Shown here: piece by piece, positions 32,554 through 40,894 of the stretch
Numbering within the stretch: the stretch's first letter is position 1
Layout: each line of letters starts with the position of its first letter
NCBI RefSeq assembly: GCF_014831675.1
Contig: NZ_VJXY01000002.1
Span: 62,001-126,000, forward strand
From: Komarekiella delphini-convector SJRDD-AB1
GTDB taxonomy: Bacteria; Cyanobacteriota; Cyanobacteriia; Cyanobacteriales; Nostocaceae
DNA length: 64,000 bases
Direction of reading: 5' to 3'
The notes under the pieces: generated by a model
What the model was told of the DNA's origin: nothing
The model's database searches: none
Seen by the model: only the letters and a program-made list of their open reading frames with translations
Translations under genes and position numbers: made by a program

Positions 32554-32946
32554 CTACTTAACAGTTACCTTACCACCAGCTTCTTCGATCCGCTTTTTAG
32601 CATCTTCAGCGGCATCTTTAGCAATACCTTCCTTAACTGCCTTGGGTGCAGCTTCCACTAAGTCTTTAGCTTCTTTTAGACCCAAACCAGTCAATTCCCG
32701 GACAATCTTCAGCACGGCAATCTTCTTATCAGCTGGGACGGATTCTAGAACTACGTCAAACTCGGTTTGCTCAACAGCTTCTTCAGCGGGTGCAGCAGCA
32801 CCACCAGGAGCCATCATCATCATGCCGCCAGCCGGTGCAGCAGCACTTACGCCAAAAGCTTCTTCAATTTGCTTGACTAACTCAGAAGCTTCCAGCAAAG
32901 ACAGGGTTTTTAATTGTTCTAAAATTTGATCGGTTGCAGCAGACAT
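32554..32946 (-). CDS. rplL: 50S ribosomal protein L7/L12
   Basis: A 130-residue stalk protein that recruits translation factors to the ribosome. The N-terminal dimerisation helix ([20 protein letters not shown]), the Ala/Met/Gly-rich hinge (about 34-57, with [20 protein letters not shown]) and the C-terminal domain ([40 protein letters not shown]) are all present. It is the last gene of the block, 86 bp after rplJ, with a clear terminator behind it. In this context expression should be coordinated with L10 through the leader before rplJ. Confidence 0.97.
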   Translation of the reverse strand: MSAATDQILEQLKTLSLLEASELVKQIEEAFGVSAAAPAGGMMMMAPGGAAAPAEEAVEQTEFDVVLESVPADKKIAVLKIVRELTGLGLKEAKDLVEAAPKAVKEGIAKDAAEDAKKRIEEAGGKVTVK

Positions 32947-33032
32947 TGATTTAACTCCTGTAATTTTGATTATTTATTTGTCATGGGGCATTAGTCATTA
33001 GCTGTAGACTCTTGACTGATGAACCACGAAGT

Positions 33033-33617
33033 CTATTCAGCAGCGCTTTCGGTGCTGCTATCTTGTACAGCAGCGGTTTCAGTGTTACCACCACTTTGCT
33101 CTTGGTCGGCCACAGCCTGCAAAGCACGAGCCAGTGAACCAGGAACTTCGTTGATACCCACAGCAATCTTGGTAGCCAAGGCGTTGATAGCTCCAGCAAT
33201 TTGTGCTATCAGTTGTTCCTTGGACGGTAAATCTCCCAGAGCTTTGACATCCGGTTCTTTGAGCAGGCGACCTTCCATGACGCCGCCACGAAGTTCTGTC
33301 TTCTTGGTGACTTTCTGGAAGTCTTGGTAAGCCTTAATCGCAGATGAGAAATCTTCTTTGACCAGCAAAAAGGCAGAAGAACCTGTGAGCAATTCCGTCA
33401 ATGGCTGCCATTTTTCCTGGTCTTGAATGGCAATACCCATCAAGGTGTTCTTAGTCACCTTGCAAACAGTGCCACTTGGACGCAACCGCCGCCTTAAGTC
33501 AGTGATTTCCGCAACTGTTAGTCCCTGGTAGTCAATCACCAGCGCTAGAGTTGACCCGCTCAAAGTTTCTTTGAGGTCAGCTACTATCTCTTTTTTATCT
33601 TCTAGTGTTCTACCCAT
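33033..33617 (-). CDS. rplJ: 50S ribosomal protein L10
   Basis: A 194-residue protein that anchors L7/L12 dimers to the ribosome. [20 protein letters not shown] and [20 protein letters not shown] form the rRNA-binding part. The rest continues to a C-terminal helix that docks L12, with a low-complexity tail ([19 protein letters not shown]). A ribosome-binding site (complement of CACCTCC at 33628-33634) precedes the ATG. The 271-bp gap to rplA holds a hairpin that may belong to the L10 leader control region. The C-terminal tail is longer than in Escherichia coli. Confidence 0.96.
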   Translation of the reverse strand: MGRTLEDKKEIVADLKETLSGSTLALVIDYQGLTVAEITDLRRRLRPSGTVCKVTKNTLMGIAIQDQEKWQPLTELLTGSSAFLLVKEDFSSAIKAYQDFQKVTKKTELRGGVMEGRLLKEPDVKALGDLPSKEQLIAQIAGAINALATKIAVGINEVPGSLARALQAVADQEQSGGNTETAAVQDSSTESAAE

Positions 33618-33888
33618 GCTTGTTTCACCTCCTTAAAACCATCCTCCATACTTGGTGTCTTTTTCTAAGCAACTCAAAACAATAAACCCCAGCTATCTCA
33701 GCCGGGGTTTAAAAGTAATATTCTTCATGCCATAATCATCACGCCCTTTGGGGGTGGTACTTTAGACAATAAGAACTTTAACCTCGGCAGGATATTAAGC
33801 AATTTGCACCTGCTATCTTTGGCTTTGCTTATTTAGTTTTGCTCTTTGTCATGAGTCATCGTAAAGACTAATGACTAATGACTAAAAT
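33618..33888 (-). promoter_or_regulatory. rplJ leader with hairpin (putative L10 autoregulatory/attenuation region)
   Basis: Between rplA and rplJ the minus strand contains a stem AAACCCCGGCT...AGCTGGGGTTT (33684-33710) followed by a T-rich TTGTTTTG. Its position agrees with L10 leaders or attenuators known in other bacteria. The segment next to rplA (33841-33887) consists of AATGACT-type heptads. Confidence 0.5.
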
Positions 33889-34605
33889 TTAAGCGGCTTC
33901 GGTCAATTTAAAGTCTCGGAGGGCATTAATATCGAGTTTAATCGATGGGCCCATAGTAGCTGCCACATAAAATGTGCGCCAATAACGACCTTTAGCTCCT
34001 GAAGGACGGTTGCGGTCAATCGTTTCTTGCAATGCCTTCAAGTTTACTAACAAATCTTCAGGCGAGAAGGATGCCTTACCAAACATAACATGGACAATAC
34101 CAGTTCGATCAGCCCGGAATTCTAATTTACCAGCTTTGAATTCAGCGATCGCACTTGCTAAGTCAAATGTCACAGTTCCACCCTTGGGCGATGGCATCAA
34201 ACCACGAGGCCCAAGTAACTTCCCAAGCTTCGCCACCTGTGGCATCACATCCGGTGTGGCAATCAACTTGTCAAAGTCCATCATGCCTTTTTGGATTTCG
34301 TCAATCAACTCTTCTGAACCGACTAAATCAGCACCAGCGTTGCTTGCTTCGTTGACTTTTTCCCCTCTGGCAATTACCGCCACTCGGACTACTTGTCCTG
34401 TACCTTTGGGCAGTGCTACCGTTGTCCGCAGTTGTTGGTCTGTATACTTCGGGTCAATTCCCAGCCGGATATGTGCTTCTGCGGCTTCAGGGAATTTGGC
34501 TGTTGCCGTGTCTTTTAATAGGGCTAAAGCCTCTAGGGGTTCATAGTCCCTATCTTCTACTTTGTCTTGCAACGCCTGCAAACGGCGTGATAATTTTTTT
34601 CCCAT
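33889..34605 (-). CDS. rplA: 50S ribosomal protein L1
   Basis: A 238-residue protein of the L1 stalk, which moves deacylated tRNA out of the E site. Visible signatures: [60 protein letters not shown] and the C-terminal [20 protein letters not shown]. Length is normal for bacterial L1. It follows rplK with a spacer of 177 bp that contains heptanucleotide repeats, unusual inside a ribosomal operon. Confidence 0.97.
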   Translation of the reverse strand: MGKKLSRRLQALQDKVEDRDYEPLEALALLKDTATAKFPEAAEAHIRLGIDPKYTDQQLRTTVALPKGTGQVVRVAVIARGEKVNEASNAGADLVGSEELIDEIQKGMMDFDKLIATPDVMPQVAKLGKLLGPRGLMPSPKGGTVTFDLASAIAEFKAGKLEFRADRTGIVHVMFGKASFSPEDLLVNLKALQETIDRNRPSGAKGRYWRTFYVAATMGPSIKLDINALRDFKLTEAA

Positions 34606-34755
34606 TTTCCTCTCCTGGGGTAATTCCGAAGCTTCGCCTCTCCCCCGATAAATTTTAGTTATTTGTCCTTTGTCTTTTGTCCTCTCTTACAAAGTTCTGA
34701 TCTAAGGATGCCTTAGCTTAGACTTTGCGCTTTGTCATTTGTATTCTTCTTTTAC

Positions 34756-34790
34756 CAATGACTAATGACTCTTGACTCTTGACTAATCTG
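34756..34790. repeat. AATGACT/CTTGACT heptanucleotide array in the rplK-rplA spacer
   Basis: AATGACT, AATGACT, CTTGACT, CTTGACT in tandem, running into the TAG stop of rplK (34783-34785). Related heptads recur in the same spacer (34661-34683, TTTGTCC/TTTGTCT) and in the gaps after rplA (33841-33887) and before rplL (32981-33020). They resemble the short tandemly repeated repetitive (STRR) sequences known from heterocystous cyanobacteria. Confidence 0.75.
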
Positions 34791-35208
34791 CAATTCCTAC
34801 GCCCATATTCTTGGCAGTTCCCGCCACAATTTTCATTGCCGCCTCTATGTCATTGGCATTGAGGTCGGGCAGTTTTGTTTGGGCTATTTCTTGTAATTGC
34901 GCTTTTGTGATTGACCCAACTTTCTTTTTGTTGGGTTCATTCGAGCCTTTTTCTATTTTCGCTGCCTTGCGAATCAGTACTGATGCTGGTGGCGTCTTGA
35001 GAACAAATGTAAAACTCCGGTCTTCAAAAACCGAAATTTCTACAGGTATTACCATCCCAGCTTGGTCTGCTGTTTTGGCGTTGTACTCCTTGCAGAACAT
35101 CATAATGTTAACGCCATGTTGACCCAATGCGGGGCCAACTGGCGGTGCTGGGTTGGCTTTTCCAGCATTCAGGGCCAATTTAATGACCGCTACTACTTTC
35201 TTCGCCAT
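34783..35208 (-). CDS. rplK: 50S ribosomal protein L11
   Basis: A 141-residue protein that binds the GTPase-associated region of 23S rRNA. The N-terminal [20 protein letters not shown] with [13 protein letters not shown] is the conserved factor-binding part, and the C-terminal domain includes [20 protein letters not shown] and [16 protein letters not shown]. It is 6 bp from nusG and clearly cotranscribed. Start ATG at 35208. Confidence 0.97.
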   Translation of the reverse strand: MAKKVVAVIKLALNAGKANPAPPVGPALGQHGVNIMMFCKEYNAKTADQAGMVIPVEISVFEDRSFTFVLKTPPASVLIRKAAKIEKGSNEPNKKKVGSITKAQLQEIAQTKLPDLNANDIEAAMKIVAGTAKNMGVGIAD

Positions 35209-35214
35209 TTGTGT

Positions 35215-35847
35215 TTAACTCTGTTTCTCTACCTGATTAAATTCCAATTCTACTGGTGTATCTCTACCGAAAATCGAGAGCAAAGCTTTGAGCTTACTCC
35301 GCTCTGGAGAGACTTCAATCACCTCACCTTCAAAGTCTTTAAACGGACCAGAAAGCACGATTATCTTATCACCAGTAGCCATGTCAATTTTGACAACCGG
35401 CTCTTGTTCGCTGGTTTGTTTGAATATACGTTCTACTTCTGAAGGGCCCAAGGGTATTGGGTTGACATGACCGCGACCTCTGCCGCTGCCACGTTTTTGT
35501 TCTGAACCTACGAAGTTAATTACATGGGAGGTGTTTCGTACCACCTGCCAGGTATCATCATCCATCATCATCCGCACCAGCACATAGCCTGGAAAAACTT
35601 TTTCTTCAGTATGCTGGCGACTGCCATCTTTGCGGATTTTCACCGCTGGCGTGTGGGGAATTTCCACCTGGATAATTTTGTCAGCTACATCAAAGGTTTG
35701 GATGCGTTGCTCCAAGTTAGTTTTTACACGCTTTTCACAGCCAGAGGCTACTTGTACTGCATACCAGCGTGCTTCATTTGACGCTGCTTCTGCGGTTTCT
35801 TCTGACTGCAACGTGGAGTTGCGTGGTTCGTCTGTTGAGGAAGTCAT
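35215..35847 (-). CDS. nusG: Transcription elongation/antitermination factor NusG
   Basis: A 210-residue protein with the NGN domain (EARWYAVQVASGCEKRVKTN, then KVFPGYVLVRMMMDDDTWQV) and the C-terminal KOW domain (GDKIIVLSGPFKDFEGEVIE). It binds RNA polymerase and couples it to the ribosome or Rho. ATG at 35847 is chosen: it overlaps the secE stop codon as TGATG, and the upstream extension to 35970 is just secE read in another frame. A short acidic N-terminal tail (TSSTDEPRNSTLQSEET) precedes NGN. Confidence 0.95.
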   Translation of the reverse strand: MTSSTDEPRNSTLQSEETAEAASNEARWYAVQVASGCEKRVKTNLEQRIQTFDVADKIIQVEIPHTPAVKIRKDGSRQHTEEKVFPGYVLVRMMMDDDTWQVVRNTSHVINFVGSEQKRGSGRGRGHVNPIPLGPSEVERIFKQTSEQEPVVKIDMATGDKIIVLSGPFKDFEGEVIEVSPERSKLKALLSIFGRDTPVELEFNQVEKQS

Positions 35848-36068
35848 CAGAACACCTGTTTTGCTGCCCAACCAAACAATCCATCGACCAAGTATATCAA
35901 AGATGCGGAGAGTACTACCATTAACAATACGGCGGCGGATTCGCTCACTACTTGCTTGCGACTGGGCCAAACGACTTTGTCAAGTTCTTCTTTGGTTCCC
36001 TGGATAAAGTTGTTAAAGCTAAACCCATTTGTTGCTTCTGGCAATTCTGCTTCATTTTTTTTGGCCAC
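35847..36068 (-). CDS. secE: Preprotein translocase subunit SecE
   Basis: A 73-residue single-TM protein. The amphipathic FIQGTKEELDKVVWPSRKQV segment is the SecE signature, followed by the transmembrane helix (SAAVLLMVVLSASLIYLVDG). It stabilises SecY in the protein-conducting channel. Its stop codon shares one base with the nusG start, the usual secE-nusG translational coupling. An opposite-strand open frame over this area is a shadow. Confidence 0.95.
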   Translation of the reverse strand: MAKKNEAELPEATNGFSFNNFIQGTKEELDKVVWPSRKQVVSESAAVLLMVVLSASLIYLVDGLFGWAAKQVF

Positions 36069-36243
36069 GGCCGTTTATCCCTCCGTTATCTCGTACAGCT
36101 ATGCTTTGCTAATTTTTATCCAGGTTAACAACTTAACTGGAAGCCAAAAAGCTGCAAATACAAAAGTTTTACCCGAAATCATTAGCACTAACTGCCATGT
36201 TAGCAGCTGTGTAATTATTTCGGGCTTTGTTTTTGCTCTTGAG

Positions 36244-36316
36244 CGCGCCCTGGAGGACTTGAACCCCCGACATCAGGTTTTGGAGACCTGCGTTCTACCA
36301 ACTGAACTAAGAGCGC
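36244..36316 (-). tRNA. tRNA-Trp (anticodon CCA)
   Basis: A minus-strand cloverleaf: acceptor GCGCTCT/AGGGCGC, D-arm GTTC/GAAC, anticodon arm CAGGT-CTCCAAA-ACCTG with anticodon CCA, T-arm GGGGG-TTCAAGT-CCTCC, discriminator G as expected for tRNA-Trp. CCA is not encoded. It sits between rplS and secE, as in many cyanobacteria. Confidence 0.95.
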
Positions 36317-36479
36317 ACAAGCTGTTTTTGGTTCAGCCATTGCGCTGAACTAAATCTCAGTTTAACGCAATATTTGACTTTTATTTTACCTTGCTTTTGA
36401 AAAGTTCTGATGTTTAACGACTTGATGCTTACCGCAGAAGCGCTACAGGCTTTTCGTAGTTTTGGTAAGTGAATAAACC

Positions 36480-36495
36480 AGCGGCAGAAGCCGCT
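36480..36495 (-). terminator. Weak hairpin after rplS
   Basis: AGCGGC-TTCT-GCCGCT on the minus strand followed by GGTTTATT. The stem is GC-rich but short and the T-tract is poor. It could be a terminator for rplS or partial attenuation before tRNA-Trp. Confidence 0.35.
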
Positions 36496-36529
36496 TGAAG
36501 TTGGAGTCTCCCATACTTTGAAGGGCGAA

Positions 36530-36892
36530 TCACAAAGGGCGGTCAAACCGTTGCTTGATCCGGGTTGCCTTGCCAACGCGATCGCGCAGATAATACAGCT
36601 TAGCACGCCGTACCTTACCACGACGTAATACTTTGATGTTGTCAATCCGGGGAGAATGCAACAAAAACACCCGTTCAACGCCAACACCTTGAAATACCCG
36701 GCGGACTGTAATAGTTTCGTTGATGCCGCCGTTGCGTCTGGCAATTACTACTCCTTCGTAGGGTTGGACGCGGAATTTTTCGCCTTCCTTAATTTTTACT
36801 CCTACTCTTACTGTGTCGCCCACATAAATGTCGGGCAGATTAGATTTTAGATGTTCCGCTTCAATGGAGCGGATGATCTCTTGAGCGTTCAT
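36530..36892 (-). CDS. rplS: 50S ribosomal protein L19
   Basis: A 120-residue protein at the 30S-50S interface. Signatures: [40 protein letters not shown], and the C-terminal [20 protein letters not shown]. Length is normal (about 115-120). It is the first gene of the minus-strand ribosomal/secE/nusG block, separated from tRNA-Trp by about 210 bp. The glycosyltransferase gene on its other side is divergent. Confidence 0.97.
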   Translation of the reverse strand: MNAQEIIRSIEAEHLKSNLPDIYVGDTVRVGVKIKEGEKFRVQPYEGVVIARRNGGINETITVRRVFQGVGVERVFLLHSPRIDNIKVLRRGKVRRAKLYYLRDRVGKATRIKQRFDRPL

Positions 36893-37044
36893 AATCTCTG
36901 TGTCTAATTAAAAAACTCACGATCATCAATCATAGATCTATAACCGCCTGAGAGTCCAGTTATTTGATGTTGAGAATTTTTCTGATATGAATGCTTTGTA
37001 ATGGAAAGAATGTTACAAAAGACTGTGCCACAAGTATAGAATTT

Positions 37045-37989
37045 ATGAAATTTAGCATCGTCATCACCACATATAATCGCTTAAACTTACTGCAACGAGC
37101 AATTGACTCTGCTCTTAACCAGACTCTTAAGTGCGAGGTGGTTGTTGTCGATGACTGTTCATCTGATGACACCCAAACCTATATCAAAAGCTTGGGTAAC
37201 AGCGTTGTTTACCATCGTAACGAAGTCAACCAAGGTCATGCGGCGACGGTAAATGCTGGGGTTGCGAAAGCTAGCGGCGACTGGATTAAGTTTTTGGATG
37301 ATGATGACTACCTAGCTCCCAATTGTCTCGAAGAGATGGCAAAAGCGATCGCACTTTGTCCTGATGCGGTCATTTGTTCATGCGTGGCTGCTCAGGTGGA
37401 TTGCAATGAAGTTGAGATCAGCCGCACCCCCAAACTTGGTTCTGGACTGGCTTTTTATATTCCACAAGCTGATATTCACTACGGTATGCTCCTAGAGCTT
37501 TTACCTTTTGGTACGCCAGTGCAAGTGGCTTGTCGGCGTGATGCTTTCTTGCAAACTGGTGGTTGGGACTCTACTCTTGATGCTAACTGTGACGACATTG
37601 ATTCCTGGATTCGCATTGTCCAGTTTGGCCATGCCATTTTCCTTAATCAGTGTCTTGCTTATCGGACTATTTGGCCCGGTGCTTATAATCAAAAATTTTC
37701 TTTGACTCAACGGTTAGCTACAAATATCTTGATGAAGGAGAAGATTTACGCCTTAGTAGATGAACAGTACCGCTCAAAAGTTCCTCTTCTTCAAGATATA
37801 AAAAATTACCTAAAACTACATTGGATTTTAGTAGCACTGAAGCAAAGAAACATGAAAAACTTTCTGTTGATGATAGATGAATCTGTCCTTTCGCTTCTAG
37901 CTTGGAGACTTTTACTGACTGCTTTTTTATCACGTCACTTTCCAGAACGCAATTCTCATATTCGCAAATTTGTATTAATTGATTCTTAA
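37045..37989 (+). CDS. Glycosyltransferase family 2
   Basis: About 314 residues. The N-terminal GT-A fold is clear: FSIVITTYNRLNLLQRAIDS, CEVVVVDDCSSDDTQTYIKS (donor-binding Asp), and KFLDDDDYLAPNC (DXD metal motif). The acceptor half includes CDDIDSWIRIVQFGH. It would transfer a sugar to an exopolysaccharide, lipid or protein acceptor; specificity is not readable. ATG 37045 is chosen over the upstream TTG because residues before it lack the family pattern. A GT4 gene lies downstream after 463 bp in the same orientation. Confidence 0.85.
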   Translation: MKFSIVITTYNRLNLLQRAIDSALNQTLKCEVVVVDDCSSDDTQTYIKSLGNSVVYHRNEVNQGHAATVNAGVAKASGDWIKFLDDDDYLAPNCLEEMAKAIALCPDAVICSCVAAQVDCNEVEISRTPKLGSGLAFYIPQADIHYGMLLELLPFGTPVQVACRRDAFLQTGGWDSTLDANCDDIDSWIRIVQFGHAIFLNQCLAYRTIWPGAYNQKFSLTQRLATNILMKEKIYALVDEQYRSKVPLLQDIKNYLKLHWILVALKQRNMKNFLLMIDESVLSLLAWRLLLTAFLSRHFPERNSHIRKFVLIDS

Positions 37990-38452
37990 TTATTTGAGTT
38001 TTTGCAATAATCTTTTTTTCTTACAGATACAGTGCGTTTGTATAATCTCTGTAATGTTAGGAAGGTACTAACTTAAATAGTGTCTCAAAACTCACATTTG
38101 TTAAGTATTTTTTTAACTAAGTACTATAGTTAATTTTATTTAGACATATTATTTTTAATTGGCAATAATATGAAAATATTTTTTAGCTAACCGCTAAGTA
38201 GGCTTGCTACAAAGCAAAAACCGCCAAACAAAAAATAATAAATAATTCATAAATGTCCTAAATCATTTCTGACTGCTATAGAATCAGACTGTATATTATG
38301 AGTAAGTCTTTAAAAAGAAGTAGCTGGTTACTAATAGTTTCAGGGGATTATACTCATTACTGAAGGTTCTTAAATTACCACTTAAAACCTAATAAGTATG
38401 CTAATTAATACTCAGTTATTTATCTAAATTTTTTATACACATATCAAAAATC
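37990..38452. other. AT-rich intergenic region between glycosyltransferases
   Basis: 463 bp, strongly AT-rich, with no reading frame or repeat that I can support. Any promoter for the GT4 gene would lie here. Confidence 0.4.
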
Positions 38453-39514
38453 ATGCGAATAATTCATATTTTGAATCATGTTCAAAAGATAGGTAATGGA
38501 ATTGTAAATGTAGCTGTGGATCTTGCCTGTCTCCAAGCAAAAACTGGGAATGAAGTAGCAGTAGTTTCTGTTGGTGGCGAATACGAGGCATTACTAGCTG
38601 TTTGTGGCGTCAAACACTACCATTTAGATCAGCAGAGAAACCCGATAAATATTATAAAAGCAGCTGTGCGTTATCAGGCGATCGCAGCAGAATTCCAGCC
38701 GGATATCGTTCATGCTCACATGATGACGGGAATAGTCTTAGCACGCTTTCTCAGATATGGGCACAAGTATGCTTTAGTTTCCACAGTACACAACGAATTT
38801 CAGCGTACCAGTTTGCTAATGGGTTTAGCTGACAGAGTAATTGCTGTCAGTAAGGCTGTGCAAGCGTCTATGGCACGGCGCGGTATCCCGGAAAACAAGT
38901 TGCGGGTGGTATGCAACGGAACTCTGGGTAGTCCCCGCACCCGTAACCTACACGATTATCAACCTTTACCATTACAGCATCCGGCGATCGCTACCGTAGC
39001 CGGGATGTATAAACGTAAAGGGATTGCTGAGTTAATCGCCGCCTTTGAGCAAATTGCTTTAAATTTTCCCCAAGCGCATCTTTATTTGGTTGGAAATGGC
39101 CCTGATAGAGAGCTATTCGAGGCTCAAGCGCTAGCAACTTCTGTAGGAGAGCGCATTCATTTTGAAGGCTTCCAACCAGAACCTCAACGCTATCTAAAAT
39201 CTTGCGACATATTTGTGCTTGCTTCTCATCGTGACCCTTGTCCCTTAGTACTTTCAGAAGCTAGGGAAGCTGGCGCTGCTATTATTGGTACTCAGGTAGA
39301 CGGGATTCCTGAAGCCTTGGATTATGGGCAAGCAGGTCTTTTAGTACCAACAAAAGATAGTAAAGCTCTAGCTAAAGCATTAGTGCAATTACTGAGTAAT
39401 GCAGATACGTTGTACGAGTGGAAAAATCGGGCAAATCAAAACCTTGAATGGCTGAATGCTAGCCGCGTACATCAGGAAACATTGGGAGTATATTGTGAGC
39501 TAATTACACAGTGA
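38453..39514 (+). CDS. Glycosyltransferase family 4 (GT-B fold)
   Basis: A 353-residue enzyme. The N-terminal acceptor domain begins MRIIHILNHVQKIGNGIVNV and includes DIVHAHMMTGIVLARFL. The C-terminal nucleotide-sugar domain has AGMYKRKGIAELIAAFEQIA, LYLVGNGPDRELFEAQA, and the EX7E-type end FVLASHRDPCPLVLSEAREA. Retaining GT4 enzymes build exopolysaccharide, lipopolysaccharide or glycolipids. Together with the GT2 gene upstream and the PEP-CTERM protein downstream, it suggests a small extracellular-polysaccharide locus. Confidence 0.85.
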   Translation: MRIIHILNHVQKIGNGIVNVAVDLACLQAKTGNEVAVVSVGGEYEALLAVCGVKHYHLDQQRNPINIIKAAVRYQAIAAEFQPDIVHAHMMTGIVLARFLRYGHKYALVSTVHNEFQRTSLLMGLADRVIAVSKAVQASMARRGIPENKLRVVCNGTLGSPRTRNLHDYQPLPLQHPAIATVAGMYKRKGIAELIAAFEQIALNFPQAHLYLVGNGPDRELFEAQALATSVGERIHFEGFQPEPQRYLKSCDIFVLASHRDPCPLVLSEAREAGAAIIGTQVDGIPEALDYGQAGLLVPTKDSKALAKALVQLLSNADTLYEWKNRANQNLEWLNASRVHQETLGVYCELITQ

Positions 39515-39566
39515 AAGGCATGGAAATTGGGGGATTTGTGCCTTTCTCAGTGTTGTCATTTGCAAG

Positions 39567-40226
39567 CTACTTAAGTTTACGCTTTAGTTTAAAAGCTACA
39601 ACTAAGACGCCAAAAGCTAATGTACCTAAAATGTCAGATGGTTCTGGAACAGCATTGTAATAGCTATTCACTCGGATGGGCCCATCTTGATCTGCTGGTA
39701 GGGGTGGTGCTGCTGGGATGATTCCACCACCTGGGGATAAATCGGGCTGGCTATAAAATCGATTGAAAAACACAGTTTGGTTCGGTATTACACCACCACT
39801 GTAAGTGAGAGTACTACCATCAACAGTAACGTTCTTAAAGATATCTTTTAAGCCATGAATATTAGAGAAACCAATCTTCCCATCTCCATTTACATCTCCC
39901 CACTCCACTGACTCATTGTCAAATGCTGGAGTAGAATCTGGATTGCTATACGAAAGCGTTTCTAATTCAAAGACCAGGCTTGCTATATCTCGCTCAGTGG
40001 CATTGAGTAAGTTGTTAGCTCTATCTGGAACACCATATCTGATTATTTCTCCAGGGTGTATATCTGGCCCAAGGCTTCTTGGATCTCTCATTTTGAGTAT
40101 GTCTTCATTGACGGTTGTCACAATGGGTTCTACCAAGATGACGGCTTTGGCTGGTGTCAAAGACAAAAAACTAATTCCTGCTGCACCTAGAACAGACAAT
40201 GCTATTTTGGTTGCTATTGTATTCAT
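39567..40226 (-). CDS. PEP-CTERM-anchored secreted protein
   Basis: A 219-residue exported protein with a signal peptide (1-28, ending PAKAV). The C-terminal sorting signal is VPEPSDILGTLAFGVLVVAF plus the basic KLKRKLK, that is, the PEP motif, a transmembrane helix and a positive tail recognised by exosortase. Between them is a dockerin-like calcium-binding motif (GDVNGDGKIGFSNI) and a Pro-rich stretch. PEP-CTERM proteins are usually tied to exopolysaccharide export. It is convergent with the GT4 gene. Confidence 0.85.
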   Translation of the reverse strand: MNTIATKIALSVLGAAGISFLSLTPAKAVILVEPIVTTVNEDILKMRDPRSLGPDIHPGEIIRYGVPDRANNLLNATERDIASLVFELETLSYSNPDSTPAFDNESVEWGDVNGDGKIGFSNIHGLKDIFKNVTVDGSTLTYSGGVIPNQTVFFNRFYSQPDLSPGGGIIPAAPPLPADQDGPIRVNSYYNAVPEPSDILGTLAFGVLVVAFKLKRKLK

Positions 40227-40709
40227 GTTCTCTCCTCTTTATATGGATTGAAAGAATGTTATGGCGTGTAGGTGAAATCAAACAGCAAATACTCACATTT
40301 CAACCGCTTTTTATCTAGCAGATACTTTTGGTTGAGAAGTGTTTACTTACTTGGTTGATATATACTCATAGGTAGATTTATAAAGCAATTCTGATAATGC
40401 TTTATCAACATAACCAGTAATTTTACGGAATCTTTATCAAAAATCTAAATTAGAACTTATATATTGACAGACTGGGCAATATGTGAATTTAAAAATTTGA
40501 TTTATATCCTTAGTGTGTAATTATGCTGAGTAAGCGTAGGCATAGCCCAACTAGCCCTGTCAAGGTAGTGAAAAATATCTTTTATCGTGATTTTACTTAG
40601 TGCCTTAGTGTTTTTGTGGTTAATTAAATTAATTACCGAAAAACTATCTGTAAATACTGAAAATATTGAGGGTTTGACAGTTAGAAGAACAAAGGATAAT
40701 ATCCTACCC
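40227..40709. other. Intergenic region upstream of the PEP-CTERM gene
   Basis: About 480 bp of AT-rich DNA. It contains GTGCCTTAGTGTTTTTGTGG (from 40599), a sequence type that recurs in Nostoc intergenic regions, but no gene. The PEP-CTERM promoter would lie at its left end. Confidence 0.4.
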
Positions 40710-40882
40710 TAAACAGTTAACAGTAAACGGTAAACAGTAAACATAATTGGGTTTAAGTGGAACCGCTAAGAGGGCGAGTACTTCCAACTGAAAACTAATA
40801 ACCCAAAGCCGATTATTGGGAGGCGCTATCTGGCGGGTTTAAATTCCCCAACTGTTTACTGTTTACTGTTCACTGTTGACTG
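40710..40882 (-). repeat. Dispersed ~175-bp element with heptad-repeat ends (copy 2)
   Basis: The reverse complement of this segment aligns with 117-292 along its whole length, including the AATCGGCTTTGGGTTATTAG core and the TAAACCCAATTATGTTTACT end. Terminal heptads are TAAACAG/CAGTAAA types. It ends 12 bp from the stop codon of the RND gene, just as copy 1 abuts a stop codon. Confidence 0.75.
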
Positions 40883-40894
40883 ATTTAATCCTGT

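Noticed and set aside
35848-35970. 41-residue extension of NusG
   Set aside because: It overlaps secE in another frame; the TGATG junction gives the proper start at 35847.
36307-36744. 145-codon minus-strand open frame over rplS
   Set aside because: It is out of frame with rplS and overlaps tRNA-Trp flanks; rplS is certain.
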